Shown here: positions 52,291-63,660 of the stretch, in pieces
Layout: every line of letters starts with the position of its first letter
How positions within the stretch are numbered: position 1 is the first letter of the stretch
Origin: Megalopta genalis
Taxonomy: Eukaryota; Arthropoda; Insecta; Hymenoptera; Halictidae
Direction of reading: 5' to 3'
DNA: 64,000 bases
Assembly (NCBI RefSeq): GCF_051020955.1
Contig: NC_135016.1
Coordinates: forward strand, 32,743,131-32,807,130
Notes under the pieces: model-generated
What the model saw: the letters and a program-made list of their open reading frames with translations, nothing else
What the model was told of the DNA's origin: nothing
The model's database searches: none
Made by a program: the position numbers and the translations under genes

Positions 52291-52530
52291 TTCAAATTCA
52301 TGCGAAACACATGGTTTAGCTTCATATTTTTGTTAAACAGGTGGTTTAGATTCAGATCCTTGTGATAAACATGATTTAGCTTCAACTGCATGCGAAACAA
52401 ACGAGTTAGCTTCAAATTCATGCGAAACACATGGTTTAGCTTCATATTTTTGTTAAACAGGTGGTTTAGATTCAGATGCTTGTGATAAACATGATTTAGC
52501 TTCAACTGCATGCGAAACAAACAACTTAGC
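52291..52530 (+). repeat. 120-bp tandem duplication (4-mer)
   Basis: 52,291-52,410 and 52,411-52,530 share TTTTTGTTAAACAGGTGG and match except for GATCC against GATGC and a few bases near the end (CGAGTTAGC against CAACTTAGC). The length is four monomers, not five, so the crossover register was the monomer and not the pentamer. Confidence 0.9.
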
Positions 52531-53539
52531 TTGAAATCCAGGCGAAACACATGATTTAGCTTCAAATTCATGCCAAACACATGGTTTAGCTTCAAATACT
52601 TGTGACATACATGATTTAGCTACAGCTGCATGCGAAACAAACGAGTAAGCTTCATATCCATGCAAATTACATTATTTAGCTTCAAATGAATGAGAAGTAG
52701 AAGGATTAGCTTGTATTCCATGCGCAACAAATGGTTTAGCTTAAACTACTTGTGTTATACATGATTTAGCTTCAGCTGCATGCGAAACAAACGAGTTATC
52801 TTCAAGTCCAAGCGGAACACATGATTTAGCTTCAAATCAATGCGAAGTAGAAGTCTTATCTTCGAACCCATGCGAGTCAAATGGTTTAGCTTCAAATACT
52901 TGTGATATACATGATGTGGCTTCAACTACATACGAAACAAACGAATTAGCTTCAAATCCATGCGAAACACATGATTTAGCATCAAATTCGTGCGTAACAC
53001 ATGGTTAAGCTTCATATTCTTGCGAAACAGATGGTTTAGATTCAGATCCTTGTGATAAACATGATTTAGCTTCAACTGCATGCGAAACGAACGTCTTAGC
53101 TTGAAATCCATGCGAAACACGTGATTTAACTTCAAATAAATGCGAAGTAGAAGTCATATCTTCGAATCCATGCGAGTCAAATGGTTTAGCTTCAAATACT
53201 TGTCATATACATGATTCAGGTTCAACTACATGCGAAACAAACGAGCTAGCTTCAAATCCCAGGGATACACATGATTTAGCTTCAAATAAATGCGAAGTAA
53301 ATGGCTTAGCTTCAACTACATACGAATCAAATGGTTTATCTTCAAATACTTGTGATATACATGATTTAGATTCAACTGCATCCGAAACAAACGAGTTAGC
53401 TTCAAATCCCAGCGAAACAAATGATTTTGCTTCAAATAAATGCGAAGTAGAAGGCTTAGCTTCAAATCCATGCGAATCAAATGGTTTAGCTTCAAATACT
53501 TGTGATATACATGATTTAGCTTCAACTGCATGCGGAAAC

Positions 53540-54020
53540 AAACGAGTTAGATTCAAATTCGTGCGAAACACATGGTTTATCTTCATATTCTTGCGAAACA
53601 AATGGGTTGGATTCAGATACTTGTGATAAACATGATTTAGCTTCAACTGCAGGCGAAACAAACGAGTTAGCTTCGTATCCAAGGGAAACACATGATTTAG
53701 CTTCAAATTAATTCGAAGTAGAAGACTTAGCGTCAAATCTAAGCGAAACATCTGACTTCGCTTCGAATCAATGCGAAGTTGAAGGCTTAGCTTCAAATCA
53801 ATGCGTATCAAATTGTTTATCTTCAAATCAATGCGAAGCAAATGGTTTCGATTCAAATACTTGTGATAAACATTATTTAGATTCAACTGCATGCCAAACA
53901 AACGAGTTAGCTTCAAATCCATGCGAAATACATGATTTAGCTTTAAATCAATGCGATGTAGAAGGTTTAGCTTCAAATCTGTGCGATACAAATGATTTAG
54001 CTTCAAATACTCTCGATATT
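53540..54020 (+). repeat. 1,171-bp offset duplication, copy 1
   Basis: It matches 54,711-55,190 at offset 1,171, sharing GGGTTGGATTCAG, CATCTGACTTCGC and GTATCAAATTGTTTATC. It is preceded by an extra G (TGCGGAAACAAACG near 53,535). Confidence 0.85.
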
Positions 54021-54290
54021 AGTGATATAGCTTCAAATGCAGACGAATCAAACGAGTTAGCTTCAAAATCTACGCGATACACATGATTTAGCTACAAATA
54101 CATGCGATATAAGTGATATAGCTTCAAATGCAGGCGAAACAAACGAGTGAGCTTTAAATCCTAGCGTAACACATGACTTAACTTCAAATCAATGGGAAGT
54201 AGAAGATTTACCTTCAAATCCATGCGAAACAAAAGGTTTAGCTTCAAATACTTGTGATATACATGATTTAGCTGCAACTGCATGCGACAC
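53941..54290 (+). repeat. Dispersed block, partner 60,279-60,628
   Basis: It aligns at offset 6,338, sharing ACTCTCGATATTAGTG, CTTCAAAATCTACGCG and AAATCCTAGCGTAAC. Part of it (ACTCTCGATATTAGTG with CAAAATCTACGCG) also occurs near 28,985-29,060 and at 59,290-59,365. Confidence 0.85.
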
Positions 54291-54300
54291 AAACGAGTTA

Positions 54301-54570
54301 GATTCAAGTCCATGTGAAACACATGACTTAGCTTCAAATCAATGCGATGTAGATGGTTTAGCTTCAAATCCATGCAAAACACGTGATTTAGCTTCCAATT
54401 AATGGGAAGTAGAAGGCTTAGCTTCAAATCCATGCGAAACAAATGATTTAGTTTCAAATCAATTCCTAGTGGAAGGATTAGGTTCCAATCCATGCGAAAC
54501 AAATCATTTAGCTTCAAATACTTGCGATATAAGTGATATAGCTTCAAATGCAGACGAATCAAACGAGTGA
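54301..54570 (+). repeat. Dispersed block, partners 58,501 and 59,555
   Basis: 54,301-54,570 matches 58,501-58,770 at offset 4,200 and 59,555-59,824 at offset 5,254. Shared variants are CCAAAACACG or GCAAAACACGTG, CCAATTAATGGGAAG and CAATTCCTAGTGGAAGG. The CAATTCCTAGTGG form also occurs, as CAATTCCTGGTGG, near 9,885. Confidence 0.85.
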
Positions 54571-54710
54571 GCTTTAAATCCAAGCGTAACACATGATTTA
54601 ACTTCAAATCAATGGGATGTAGAAGATTTACCTTCAAATCCATGCGAAACAAATGGTTTAGCTTCGAATACTTGTGATATACATGATTTAGCTTCAACTG
54701 CATGCGAAAC

Positions 54711-55190
54711 AAACGAGTTAGATTCAAATTCGTGCGAAACACATGGTTTATCTTCATATTCTTGCGAAACAAATGGGTTGGATTCAGATACTTGTGATAA
54801 ACATGATTTAGCTTCAACTGCAGGCGAAACAAACGAGTTAGCTTCGTATCCAAGGGAAACACATGATTTAGCTTCAAATTAATTCGAAGTAGAAGGCTTA
54901 GCGTCAAATCTAAGCGAAACATCTGACTTCGCTTCGAATCAATGCGAAGTTGAAGGCTTAGCTTCAAATCAATGCGTATCAAATTGTTTATCTTCAAATC
55001 AATGCGATGCAAATGGTTTCGATTCAAATACTTGTGATAAACATGATTTAGATTCAACTGCATGCCAAACAAACGAGTTAGCTTCAAATCCATGCGAAAT
55101 ACATGATTTAGCTTCAAATCAATGCGGTGTAGAAGGTTTAGCTTCAAATCTGTGCGACACAAATGATTTAGCTTCGAATACTTGCTATAT
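54711..55190 (+). repeat. 1,171-bp offset duplication, copy 2
   Basis: Partner of 53,540-54,020. Differences include GCGATGC against GCGAAGC and GCGGTGTAG against GCGATGTAG. The spacer between copies (about 54,021-54,710) holds blocks shared with 58,500-58,740 and 60,339-60,620. Confidence 0.85.
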
Positions 55191-56160
55191 AAGTGAAATA
55201 GCTTCAAATGCAGGCGAAACAAACGACTTAGCTTCAAATCCAAGCGAAACACATGATTTAGCTTCAAATCAATGCGAAATAGAAGGCTTAGCATCAAATC
55301 CATGCGACACAAATTATTTTGCTTCTTATACTTGCGATATAAGTGATATAGCTTCAAATGCAGGCGAAACAAACGAGTGAGCTTTAAATCCAAGCCTAAC
55401 ACATGATTTAACTTCAAATCAATGGGAAGTAGAAGATTTACCTTCAAATCCATGCGAAACAAATGGTTTAGCTTCAAATACTTGTGATATACATGATTTT
55501 GCTTCAAGTGCAGGTGAAACAAACGAGTAGGCTTCAAATCCATGCGAAACACATTATTTAGATTCAAATTAATTCGAAACACATGGTTTAGCTTAATATT
55601 CATGCGAAACATATGGCTCAGCTTCAAATACTTGTGGTATACATGATTGAGCTTCAACTGCATGCGAAACAAACGAGTTATCTTCAAATCCATGCGAAAC
55701 ACAAGATTTAGCTTCAAATCAATGCAAAGTAGAAGGCTTAGCATCAAATCCATGCGACACAAATGGTTTAGCTTCAAATACTTGGGATATGCATGATTTA
55801 GCTTCAACTGCATGCGAAGCAAACGAGTTAGCTTCAAATCCAAGCGGAACACATGATCTAGCTTCGAATTCGTGCGAAACACATGGTCTATCTTCATATT
55901 CTTGCGAAACAAATGGTTTGGATTCAGATACTTGTGATAAACACGATTTAGCTTCAACTGCAGGCGAAACAAGCGAGTTAGCTTCAAATCCAAGGGAAAC
56001 AAATGATTTAGCTTCAAAACAATGCTATGTAGAACGCTTAGCATCAAATCCATGCGATACAAATGATTTAGCTTCAAATCAATGCGAAGTAGAAGGTTTA
56101 GCTTCAAATCCATGGGAAACAAATGATTTAGCTTCAGATACTTGCGATATAAGTGATATA

Positions 56161-56786
56161 GCTTCAAATGCAGACTAATCAAACGAGTTTGCTGCAAAAT
56201 CCATGCGAAACACATGATTTATCATCAAATCAATGCGCAGTAGAAGGCTTGGTTTCACATCCATGCGAAACAAATGGATTCGCTTCAGATACTTGCGATA
56301 TAAGTGATTTAGCTTCAAACGCAGTCGAAACCAACGAGTAAGCTTCATATCCAAGCAAAACACATGATTTAGCTTGAAATCAGTGCGAAGTAGAAGGCTT
56401 AGCTTCGAATTCATGCGAATCAAATGATTAAGCAAATGGTTTAGCTTCAAGTACTTGCGATATAAGTGATATAGCTTCAAATGCAGACTAATCAAACGAG
56501 TTTGCTGCAAAATCCATGCGAAACACATGATTTATCTTCAAATCAATGCGCAGTAGAAGGCTTGGTTTCAAATCCATGCGAAACAAATGGATTCGCTTCA
56601 GATACTTGCGATATAAGTGATTTAGCTTCAAACGCAGTCGAAACCAACGAGTTAGCTTCAAATCCAAGCAAAACACATGATTTAGCTTGAAATCAGTGCG
56701 AAGTAGAAGTCTTAGCTTCGAATTCATGCGAATCAAATGATTAAGCAAATGGTTTAGCTTCAAATACTTGCGATATAAGTGATATA
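56161..56786 (+). repeat. 313-bp tandem duplication with a 13-bp residual monomer
   Basis: 56,161-56,473 and 56,474-56,786 match at offset 313. The length equals ten monomers plus 13 bp. Each copy contains GATTAAGCAAATGGTTTAGC, where one monomer has lost 17 bp (TTCAAATCCATGCGAAA by comparison with class B), leaving 13. The partial monomer was therefore present before the tandem duplication. Confidence 0.9.
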
Positions 56787-58321
56787 GCTTCAAATGCAGG
56801 CGGAACAAACGAGTTGGCTTCAAAATCCATGCGATACACACGATTTAGCTTCAAATCAATGCGAAACTAATGTTTTAGCTTCATAATCAATGCCAACTAG
56901 ATGTCTTAGCTTCAAAACCATGCGAAACAAATGATTAAGCTTCAAATCAATGCGAAGTAGAAGGCTTATCTTCAAATCCATGCGAAACGAAAGTTTTAGC
57001 TTTAAATACTTGCGAATATAAGTGATATAGCTTCAAATACAGGCGACACAAACGAGTTTGCTTCAAATCCATGCGAAACAAATGATTTAGCTTCAAATCC
57101 AAGAGAAACACATGATTTAGCTTCAAATCAATGCGATGTAGAAGGCGTAGCTTCAAATCCATGCGAAACAAATTATTTAGCTTCAAACACTTGGGATATA
57201 GTTGATATAGCTTCAAATGCAGACGAATCAGAAGAGTTAGTTACAAAATCCATGCGACAAACATGATTTAGCTTCAAATCAATGCGAAGTAGAAGGCTTA
57301 GCTTCAAATCCATGCGAAACGAATGATATAACTTCAAATGCTTGCGGTATAAATGTAATAGCTTCAAATGCAGGCGGAACAAACAAGTTAGCTTCAAATC
57401 CATTTGTAACACATGGTTTAGCTTCTAATCAATGGGAAGTAGAAGGCTTAGCTTCAAATCCAAGCGAAACAGACGATTCAGCTTCAAATCAATGCGAAGT
57501 AGAAAGCTTAGCTTCCAATCCAAGCGAAACACATGATTTAGCATCAAACCAATGCGAAGTAGAATGCTTACCTTCAATTCCATCCGAATCAAAAGGTTTA
57601 GCTTCAAATACTTGTGATATACATTATTTCGTTTCAATTGTACGTGAAACAAACGTGTTAGCTTCAAATCCAAGCGAAACAGATGTTTAGCTTCAAATCA
57701 ATGCGATGTAGAAGGCTTAGCTTCAAATCCATGCGGAACAAATGGTTCTGCTTCAAATACTTGTGACATACATGATTTAATTTCAACTGCATGTGAAACA
57801 AACGAGTTAGCTTCAAATCCATGTGAAACACATGATTTAGTTTCAAATCAATGCGAAGTAGAAGGCTTGGCTTCAAATCCATGCGAAACAAGTGATTTAG
57901 CTTCAAATACTTGCGATATAAGTGATATAGTTTCAACTGCAGGTGTAACAACCGAATTAGCTTCAAATCCATGCGAAACATATGATTTAGCTTCAAATAC
58001 TTGCGATATAAGTGATATAGCTTCAAATGCAGACGAATCAAACGAATTAGCTTCAAAATCCATGCAATACACATGATTTAGCTTCAAATCAATGCGAAAC
58101 TCATTATTTAGCTTCAAATCAATGCGATGTAGAAGGTTTAGCTTCAAATCTGTGCGACACAAATGATTTATCTTCAAATACTCTCGATATTAGTGATATA
58201 GCTTCAAATGCAGACGAATCAAACGGGTTAGCTTCAAATCCATGCGGTACACATGATGTAGCTGCAAATCAATGCGACGTAGAAGGTTTAGCTTCAAATC
58301 CATGCCAAACACATGATTTAT

Positions 58322-60429
58322 CTTCAAATCCATGGGATGTAGAAGGTTTAGCTTCAAATCCATGAGAAACACATTATTTAGGTGCAAATCAGTGCGAAGT
58401 AGAAGGCTCAGGTACAAATCCATGCGATTCAAATTGTTCATTTTCAAATACTTGTGAAAGACATGATTTAGCTTCAACTGCATGCGAAACAAACGAGTTA
58501 GATTCAAATCCATGTGAAACACATGACTTAGCTTCAAATCAATGCGATGTAGATGGTTTAGCTTCAAATCCATGCAAAACACGTGATTTAGCATCCAATT
58601 AATGGGAAGTAGAAGGCTTAGCTTCAAATCCATGCGAAACAAATGATTTAGTTTCAAATCAATTCCTAGTGGAAGGATTAGGTTCAAATCCATGCGAAAC
58701 AAATCATTTAGCTTCAAATACTTGCGATATAAGTGATATAGCTTCAAATGCAGACGAATCAAATGAGTTAGCTTCAAATCCATGCAATACACATGATGTA
58801 GCTGCAAATCAAGGCGACGTAGAAGGTTCAGCTTCAAATCCATGCGAAACAAATGGATTCGCTTCCGATACTTGCGATATAAGTGATATACCTTCAAACG
58901 CAGACAAATCAATCGAATTAGCTTCAAAATCCATACGATACACATGATTTAGCTTCAAATCAATGCGAAACTCATGATTTAGCTTCAAAATCAATGCGAA
59001 CTAGATGTCTTAGCTTCAAAACCGTGCGAAACAAATGATTATGCTTCAAATCAATGCGAAGTAGGAAGCTTATCTTCAAATCCAAGCGAAACGAAAGATT
59101 TAGCTTTAAATACTTGCGAATATAAGTGATATAGCTTCAAATACAGGCGACACAAACGAGTTTGCTTCAAATCCATGCGAAACAGATGACTTAGCTTCAA
59201 ATCCAAGCGAAACACATGATTTAGCTTCAAATCAATGCGATGTAGAAGGTTTAGCTTCAAATCTGTGCGACACAAATGATTTAGCTTCAAATACTCTCGA
59301 TATTAGTGATATAGCTTCAAATGCAGACGAATCAAACGAGTTAGCTTCAAAATCTACGCGATACACATGATTTAGCTTCAAATCCATGGGATGTAGAAGG
59401 TTTAGCTTCAAATCCATGAGAAACACATTATTTAGGTGCAAATCAGTGCGAAGTAGAAGGCTCAGGTACAAATCCATGCGATTCAAATTGTTCATTTTCA
59501 AATACTTGTGAAAGACATGATTTAGCTTCAACTGCATGCGAAACAAATGAGTTAGATTCAAATCCATGTGAAACACATGACTTAGCTTCAAATCAATGCG
59601 ATGTAGATGGTTTAGCTTCAAATCCATGCAAAACACGTGATTTAGCTTCCAATTAATGGGAAGTAGAAGGCTTAGCTTCAAATCCATGCGAAACAAATGA
59701 TTTAGTTTCAAATCAATTCCTAGTGGAAGGATTAGGTTCAAATCCATGCGAAACAAATCATTTAGCTTCAAATACTTGCGATATAAGTGATATAGCTTCA
59801 AATGCAGACGAATCAAATGAGTTAGCTTCAAATCCATGCAATACACATGATGTAGCTGCAAATCAAGGCGACGTAGAAGGTTCAGCTTCAAATCCATGCG
59901 AAACAAATGGATTCGCTTCCGATACTTGCGATATAAGTGATATACCTTCAAACGCAGACAAATCAAACGAATTAGCTTCAAAATCCATACGATACACATG
60001 ATTTAGCTTCAAATCAATGCGAAACTCATGATTTAGCTTCAAAATCAATGCGAACTAGATGTCTTAGCTTCAAAACCGTGCGAAACAAATGATTATGCTT
60101 CAAATCAATGCGAAGTAGGAAGCTTATCTTCAAATCCAAGCGAAACGAAAGATTTAGCTTTAAATACTTGCGAATATAAGTGATATAGCTTCAAATACAG
60201 GCGACACAAACGAGTTTGCTTCAAATCCATGCGAAACAGATGACTTAGCTTCAAATCCAAGCGAAACACATGATTTAGCTTCAAATCAATGCGATGTAGA
60301 AGGTTTAGCTTCAAATCTGTGCGACACAAATGATTTAGCTTCAAATACTCTCGATATTAGTGATATAGCTTCAAATGCAGACGAATCAAACGAGTTAGCT
60401 TCAAAATCTACGCGATACACATGATTTAG
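58322..60429 (+). repeat. 1,054-bp tandem duplication
   Basis: 58,322-59,375 and 59,376-60,429 match at offset 1,054 (35 monomers plus 4 bp). Shared lesions include CTTCAAAATCCATACG, CTTCAAAATCAATGCG, CGAATATAAGTG and CAAAATCTACGCG, each a +1. Differences are few, for example GCATCCAATTAATGG against GCTTCCAATTAATGG and AATCAATCG against AATCAAACG. Confidence 0.92.
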
Positions 60430-61500
60430 CTTCAAATACATGCGATATAAGTGATATAGCTTCAAATGCAGGCGAAACAAACGAGTGAGCTTTAAATCCT
60501 AGCGTAACACATGACTTAACTTCAAATCAATGGGAAGTAGAAGATTTACCTTCAAATCCATGCGAAACAAAAGGTTTAGCTTCGAATACTTGTGATATAC
60601 ATGATTTAGCTACAACTGCCTGCGAAACATACGAGTTGGCTTCAAATCCAAGCGAAACACTTGATTTAGCTTCAAATAAATGCGAAATAGAAGGCTTAGC
60701 ATCAAATCCATGCGACACAAATTATTTAGCTTCATATACTTGCGATATAAGTGATATAGCTTCAAATGCAGGCGAAGCAAATGAGTGATATTCAAATCCA
60801 AGCGTAACACGTGATTTAACTTCAAATCAATGCGAAGAAGAAGGCATAGCATCAAATTCATGCAACACAAATTATTTAGCTTCTTATACTTGCTATATAA
60901 GTGAAATAGCTTCAAATGCTGGCGAAACAAACGAGTGAGCTTTAAATCCAAGCGTAACACATGATTTAACTTCAAATTAATGGGAAGTAGAAGATTTACC
61001 TTCAAATCCATGCGAAACAAATGGTTTGGCTTCAAATACTTGCGATATACATGATTTAGCTTCAACTGCATGCGAAACAAACGAGTTAGCTTCAAACCCA
61101 AGCGAAACACACGATTTAGCTTCAAATCAATACGAAATAGAAGGCTGAGCGTCAAATCCATGCGACACAAATTATTTAGCTTCATATACTTGCGATATAA
61201 GTGATATAGCTTCAAATGCAGGCGAAACAAACGAGTGATCTTCAAATCCAAGGGTAACACATGATTTAAGTTCAAATCAATGCGAAGCAGAAGATTTAGG
61301 TTCAAATACATGCGAAACAAATGGTTTAGCTTCAAATACTTGTGATATACATGATTTAGCTTGAACTGCATGCGAAACAAACGAGTTATCTTCAAATCCA
61401 AGCGAAAGACATGATTTAGCCTCAAATCAATGCGAAATAGAAGGCTTAGCATCAAATCCATGCAACACAAATTATTTAGCTTCTTATACTTGCGATATAA

Positions 61501-62100
61501 GTGATCTTGCTTCAAATGCAGGCGAAACAAACGAGTGAGCTTTAAATCCAATGGTAACACATGATTTAACTTCAAATCAATGAGAAGTAGAAGATTTACC
61601 TTCAAATACATGCGAAACAAATGGTTTAGCTTCAAATACTTGTGATATACATGATTTAGCTACAACTGCATGCGAAACAAACGAGTTAGCTTCAAATCCA
61701 AGCGAAACACATGATTTAGCTTCAAATCAATGCGAAATAGAAGGCTTAGCAACAAATCCGTGCGACACAAATTATTTATCTTCATATACATGCGATATAA
61801 GTGATCTAGCTTCAAATGCAGGCGAAACAAACGAGTGAGCTTTAAATCCAATGGTAACACATGATTTAACTTCAAATCAATGAGAAGTAGAAGATTTACC
61901 TTCAAATACATGCGAAACAAATGGTTTAGCTTCAAATACTTGTGATATACATGATTTAGCTACAACTGCATGCGAAACAAACGAGTTAGCTTCAAATCCA
62001 AGCGAAACACATGATTTAGCTTCAAATCAATGCGAAATAGAAGGCTTAGCAACAAATCCATGCGACACAAATTATTTTGCTTCATATACTTGCGATATAA
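61501..62100 (+). repeat. 300-bp tandem duplication (decamer)
   Basis: Both halves share CCAATGGTAACACATG, CAATGAGAAGTAGAAG and the full decamer order. The rare CAATGGTAAC variant marks them as direct copies. Confidence 0.87.
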
Positions 62101-62460
62101 GTGATATAGCTTCAAATGCAGGCGAAACAAACGAGTGATCTTCAAATCCAAGGGTAACACATGATTTAAGTTCAAATCAATGCGAAGCAGAAGATTTAGG
62201 TTCAAATACATGCGAAACAAATGGTTTAGCTTCAAATACTTGTGATATACATGATTTAGCTTGAACTGCATGCGAAACAAACGAGTTATCTTCAAATCCA
62301 AGCGAAAGACATGATTTAGCCTCAAATCAATGCGAAATAGAAGGCTTAGCATCTAATCCATGCGACACAAATTATTTAGCTTCATATACTTGCGATATAA
62401 GTGATATAGCTTCACATGCAGGCGAAACAAACGAGTGATCTTCAAATCCAAGCGTAACAC

Positions 62461-63660
62461 ATGAATTAACTTCAAATCAATGCGGAGTAGAAGATTTAGG
62501 TTCAAATAGATGCGACACAAATGGTTTAGCTTCAAATACTTGTGGTATACATGATTTAGCTTCAACTGCATGCGAAACAAACGAGTTAACTTCAAATCGA
62601 AGCGAAAAACATGATTTAGCTTCAAATTAATGCGAAATAGAAGGCCTACCTTCAAATCCATGCGACACAAATTATTTAGCTTCTTATACTTGCGATATAA
62701 GTGATTTAGCTTCAAATGCAGGGGAAACAAACAAGTTAGCTTCAAATCCATACGACTCTCATGGTTTAGCTTCAAATCAATGCGAAGTAGAAGATTTAGC
62801 TTCAAATCCATGCGAAACAAATGGTTTAGCTTCAAATACTTGTGGTATACATGATTTAGTTTCAATTGCATGCGATACAAACGAGTTAACTTCAAATCGA
62901 AGCGAAAAACATGATTTAGCTTCAAATTAATGCGAAATAGAAGGCCTACCTTCAAATCCATGCGAATCAAATGGATTAGCTTCAAATACTTTTGCTATAC
63001 ATGATTTTGCTTCAGCTGCATGCGAAACGAACGATTTAGCTTCACACCCAAGGGAAACACACGATTTAACTTCAAATCAATGCGAAGTAGAAGATTTAGC
63101 TTCAAATCCATGCGAAACAAATGGTTTAGCTTCAAATACTTGTGTTATACATGATTTTGCTTTAGCTGCATGAGAAACAAACGATTCAGCTTCACACCCA
63201 AGGGAAACACATGAATTAACTTCAAATCAATGCGAAGTAGGAGGCTTAGCATCAAATCCACGCAACACAAATTATTTAGCTTCTTATACTTGCGATATAA
63301 GTGATCTAGCTTCAAATGCAGGCGAAACAAACGAGTGATCTTCAAATCCAAGCGTAACACGTGATTTAACTTCAAATCAATGCGGAGTAGAAGATTTAGG
63401 TTCAAATAGATGCGACACAAATGGTTTAGCTTCAAATACTTGTGGTATACATGATTTAGCTTCAACTGCATGCGAAAAAAACGAGTTAGCTTCAAATCCA
63501 AGCGAAACACATGATTTAGCTTCAAATCAATGCGAAATAGAAGGCTTAGCATCAAATCCATGCGACACAAATTATTTAGCTTCTTATACTTGCGATATAA
63601 GTGATTTAGCTTCAAATGCAGGGGAAACAAACAAGTTAGCTTCAAATCCATACGACTCTC
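62461..63660 (+). repeat. 900-bp spaced decamer copies
   Basis: 62,461-62,760 and 63,361-63,660 share TGCGGAGTAGAAG, AAATAGATGCGACAC, CTTGTGGTATACATG and CCATACGACTCTCATG at offset 900. Between them is a 300-bp repeat: 62,581-62,670 matches 62,881-62,970, both with AATTAATGCGAAATAG and AGGCCTACC. Confidence 0.85.

Larger units (their letters stand above)
49450..53540 (+). repeat. Diverged domain with young local duplications
   Basis: Class order is irregular and several phase shifts occur (near 49,450, 49,870, 50,085, 50,530, 51,045, 51,195 and 51,920). Two very recent-looking duplications, 150 bp and 120 bp, are listed separately. 49,960-50,100 resembles 23,310-23,450, with the shared ACAGATACTTCAGAATAT variant. 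Confidence 0.75.

Noticed and set aside
54161..56215. 684-codon minus-strand open frame as a protein-coding gene
   Set aside because: It consists only of the decapeptide satellite read in its least stop-prone frame, with no unique domain, no promoter or splice context and no non-repeat end. Its boundaries are set by random stops and indels, and duplicates of the same DNA elsewhere are broken differently.
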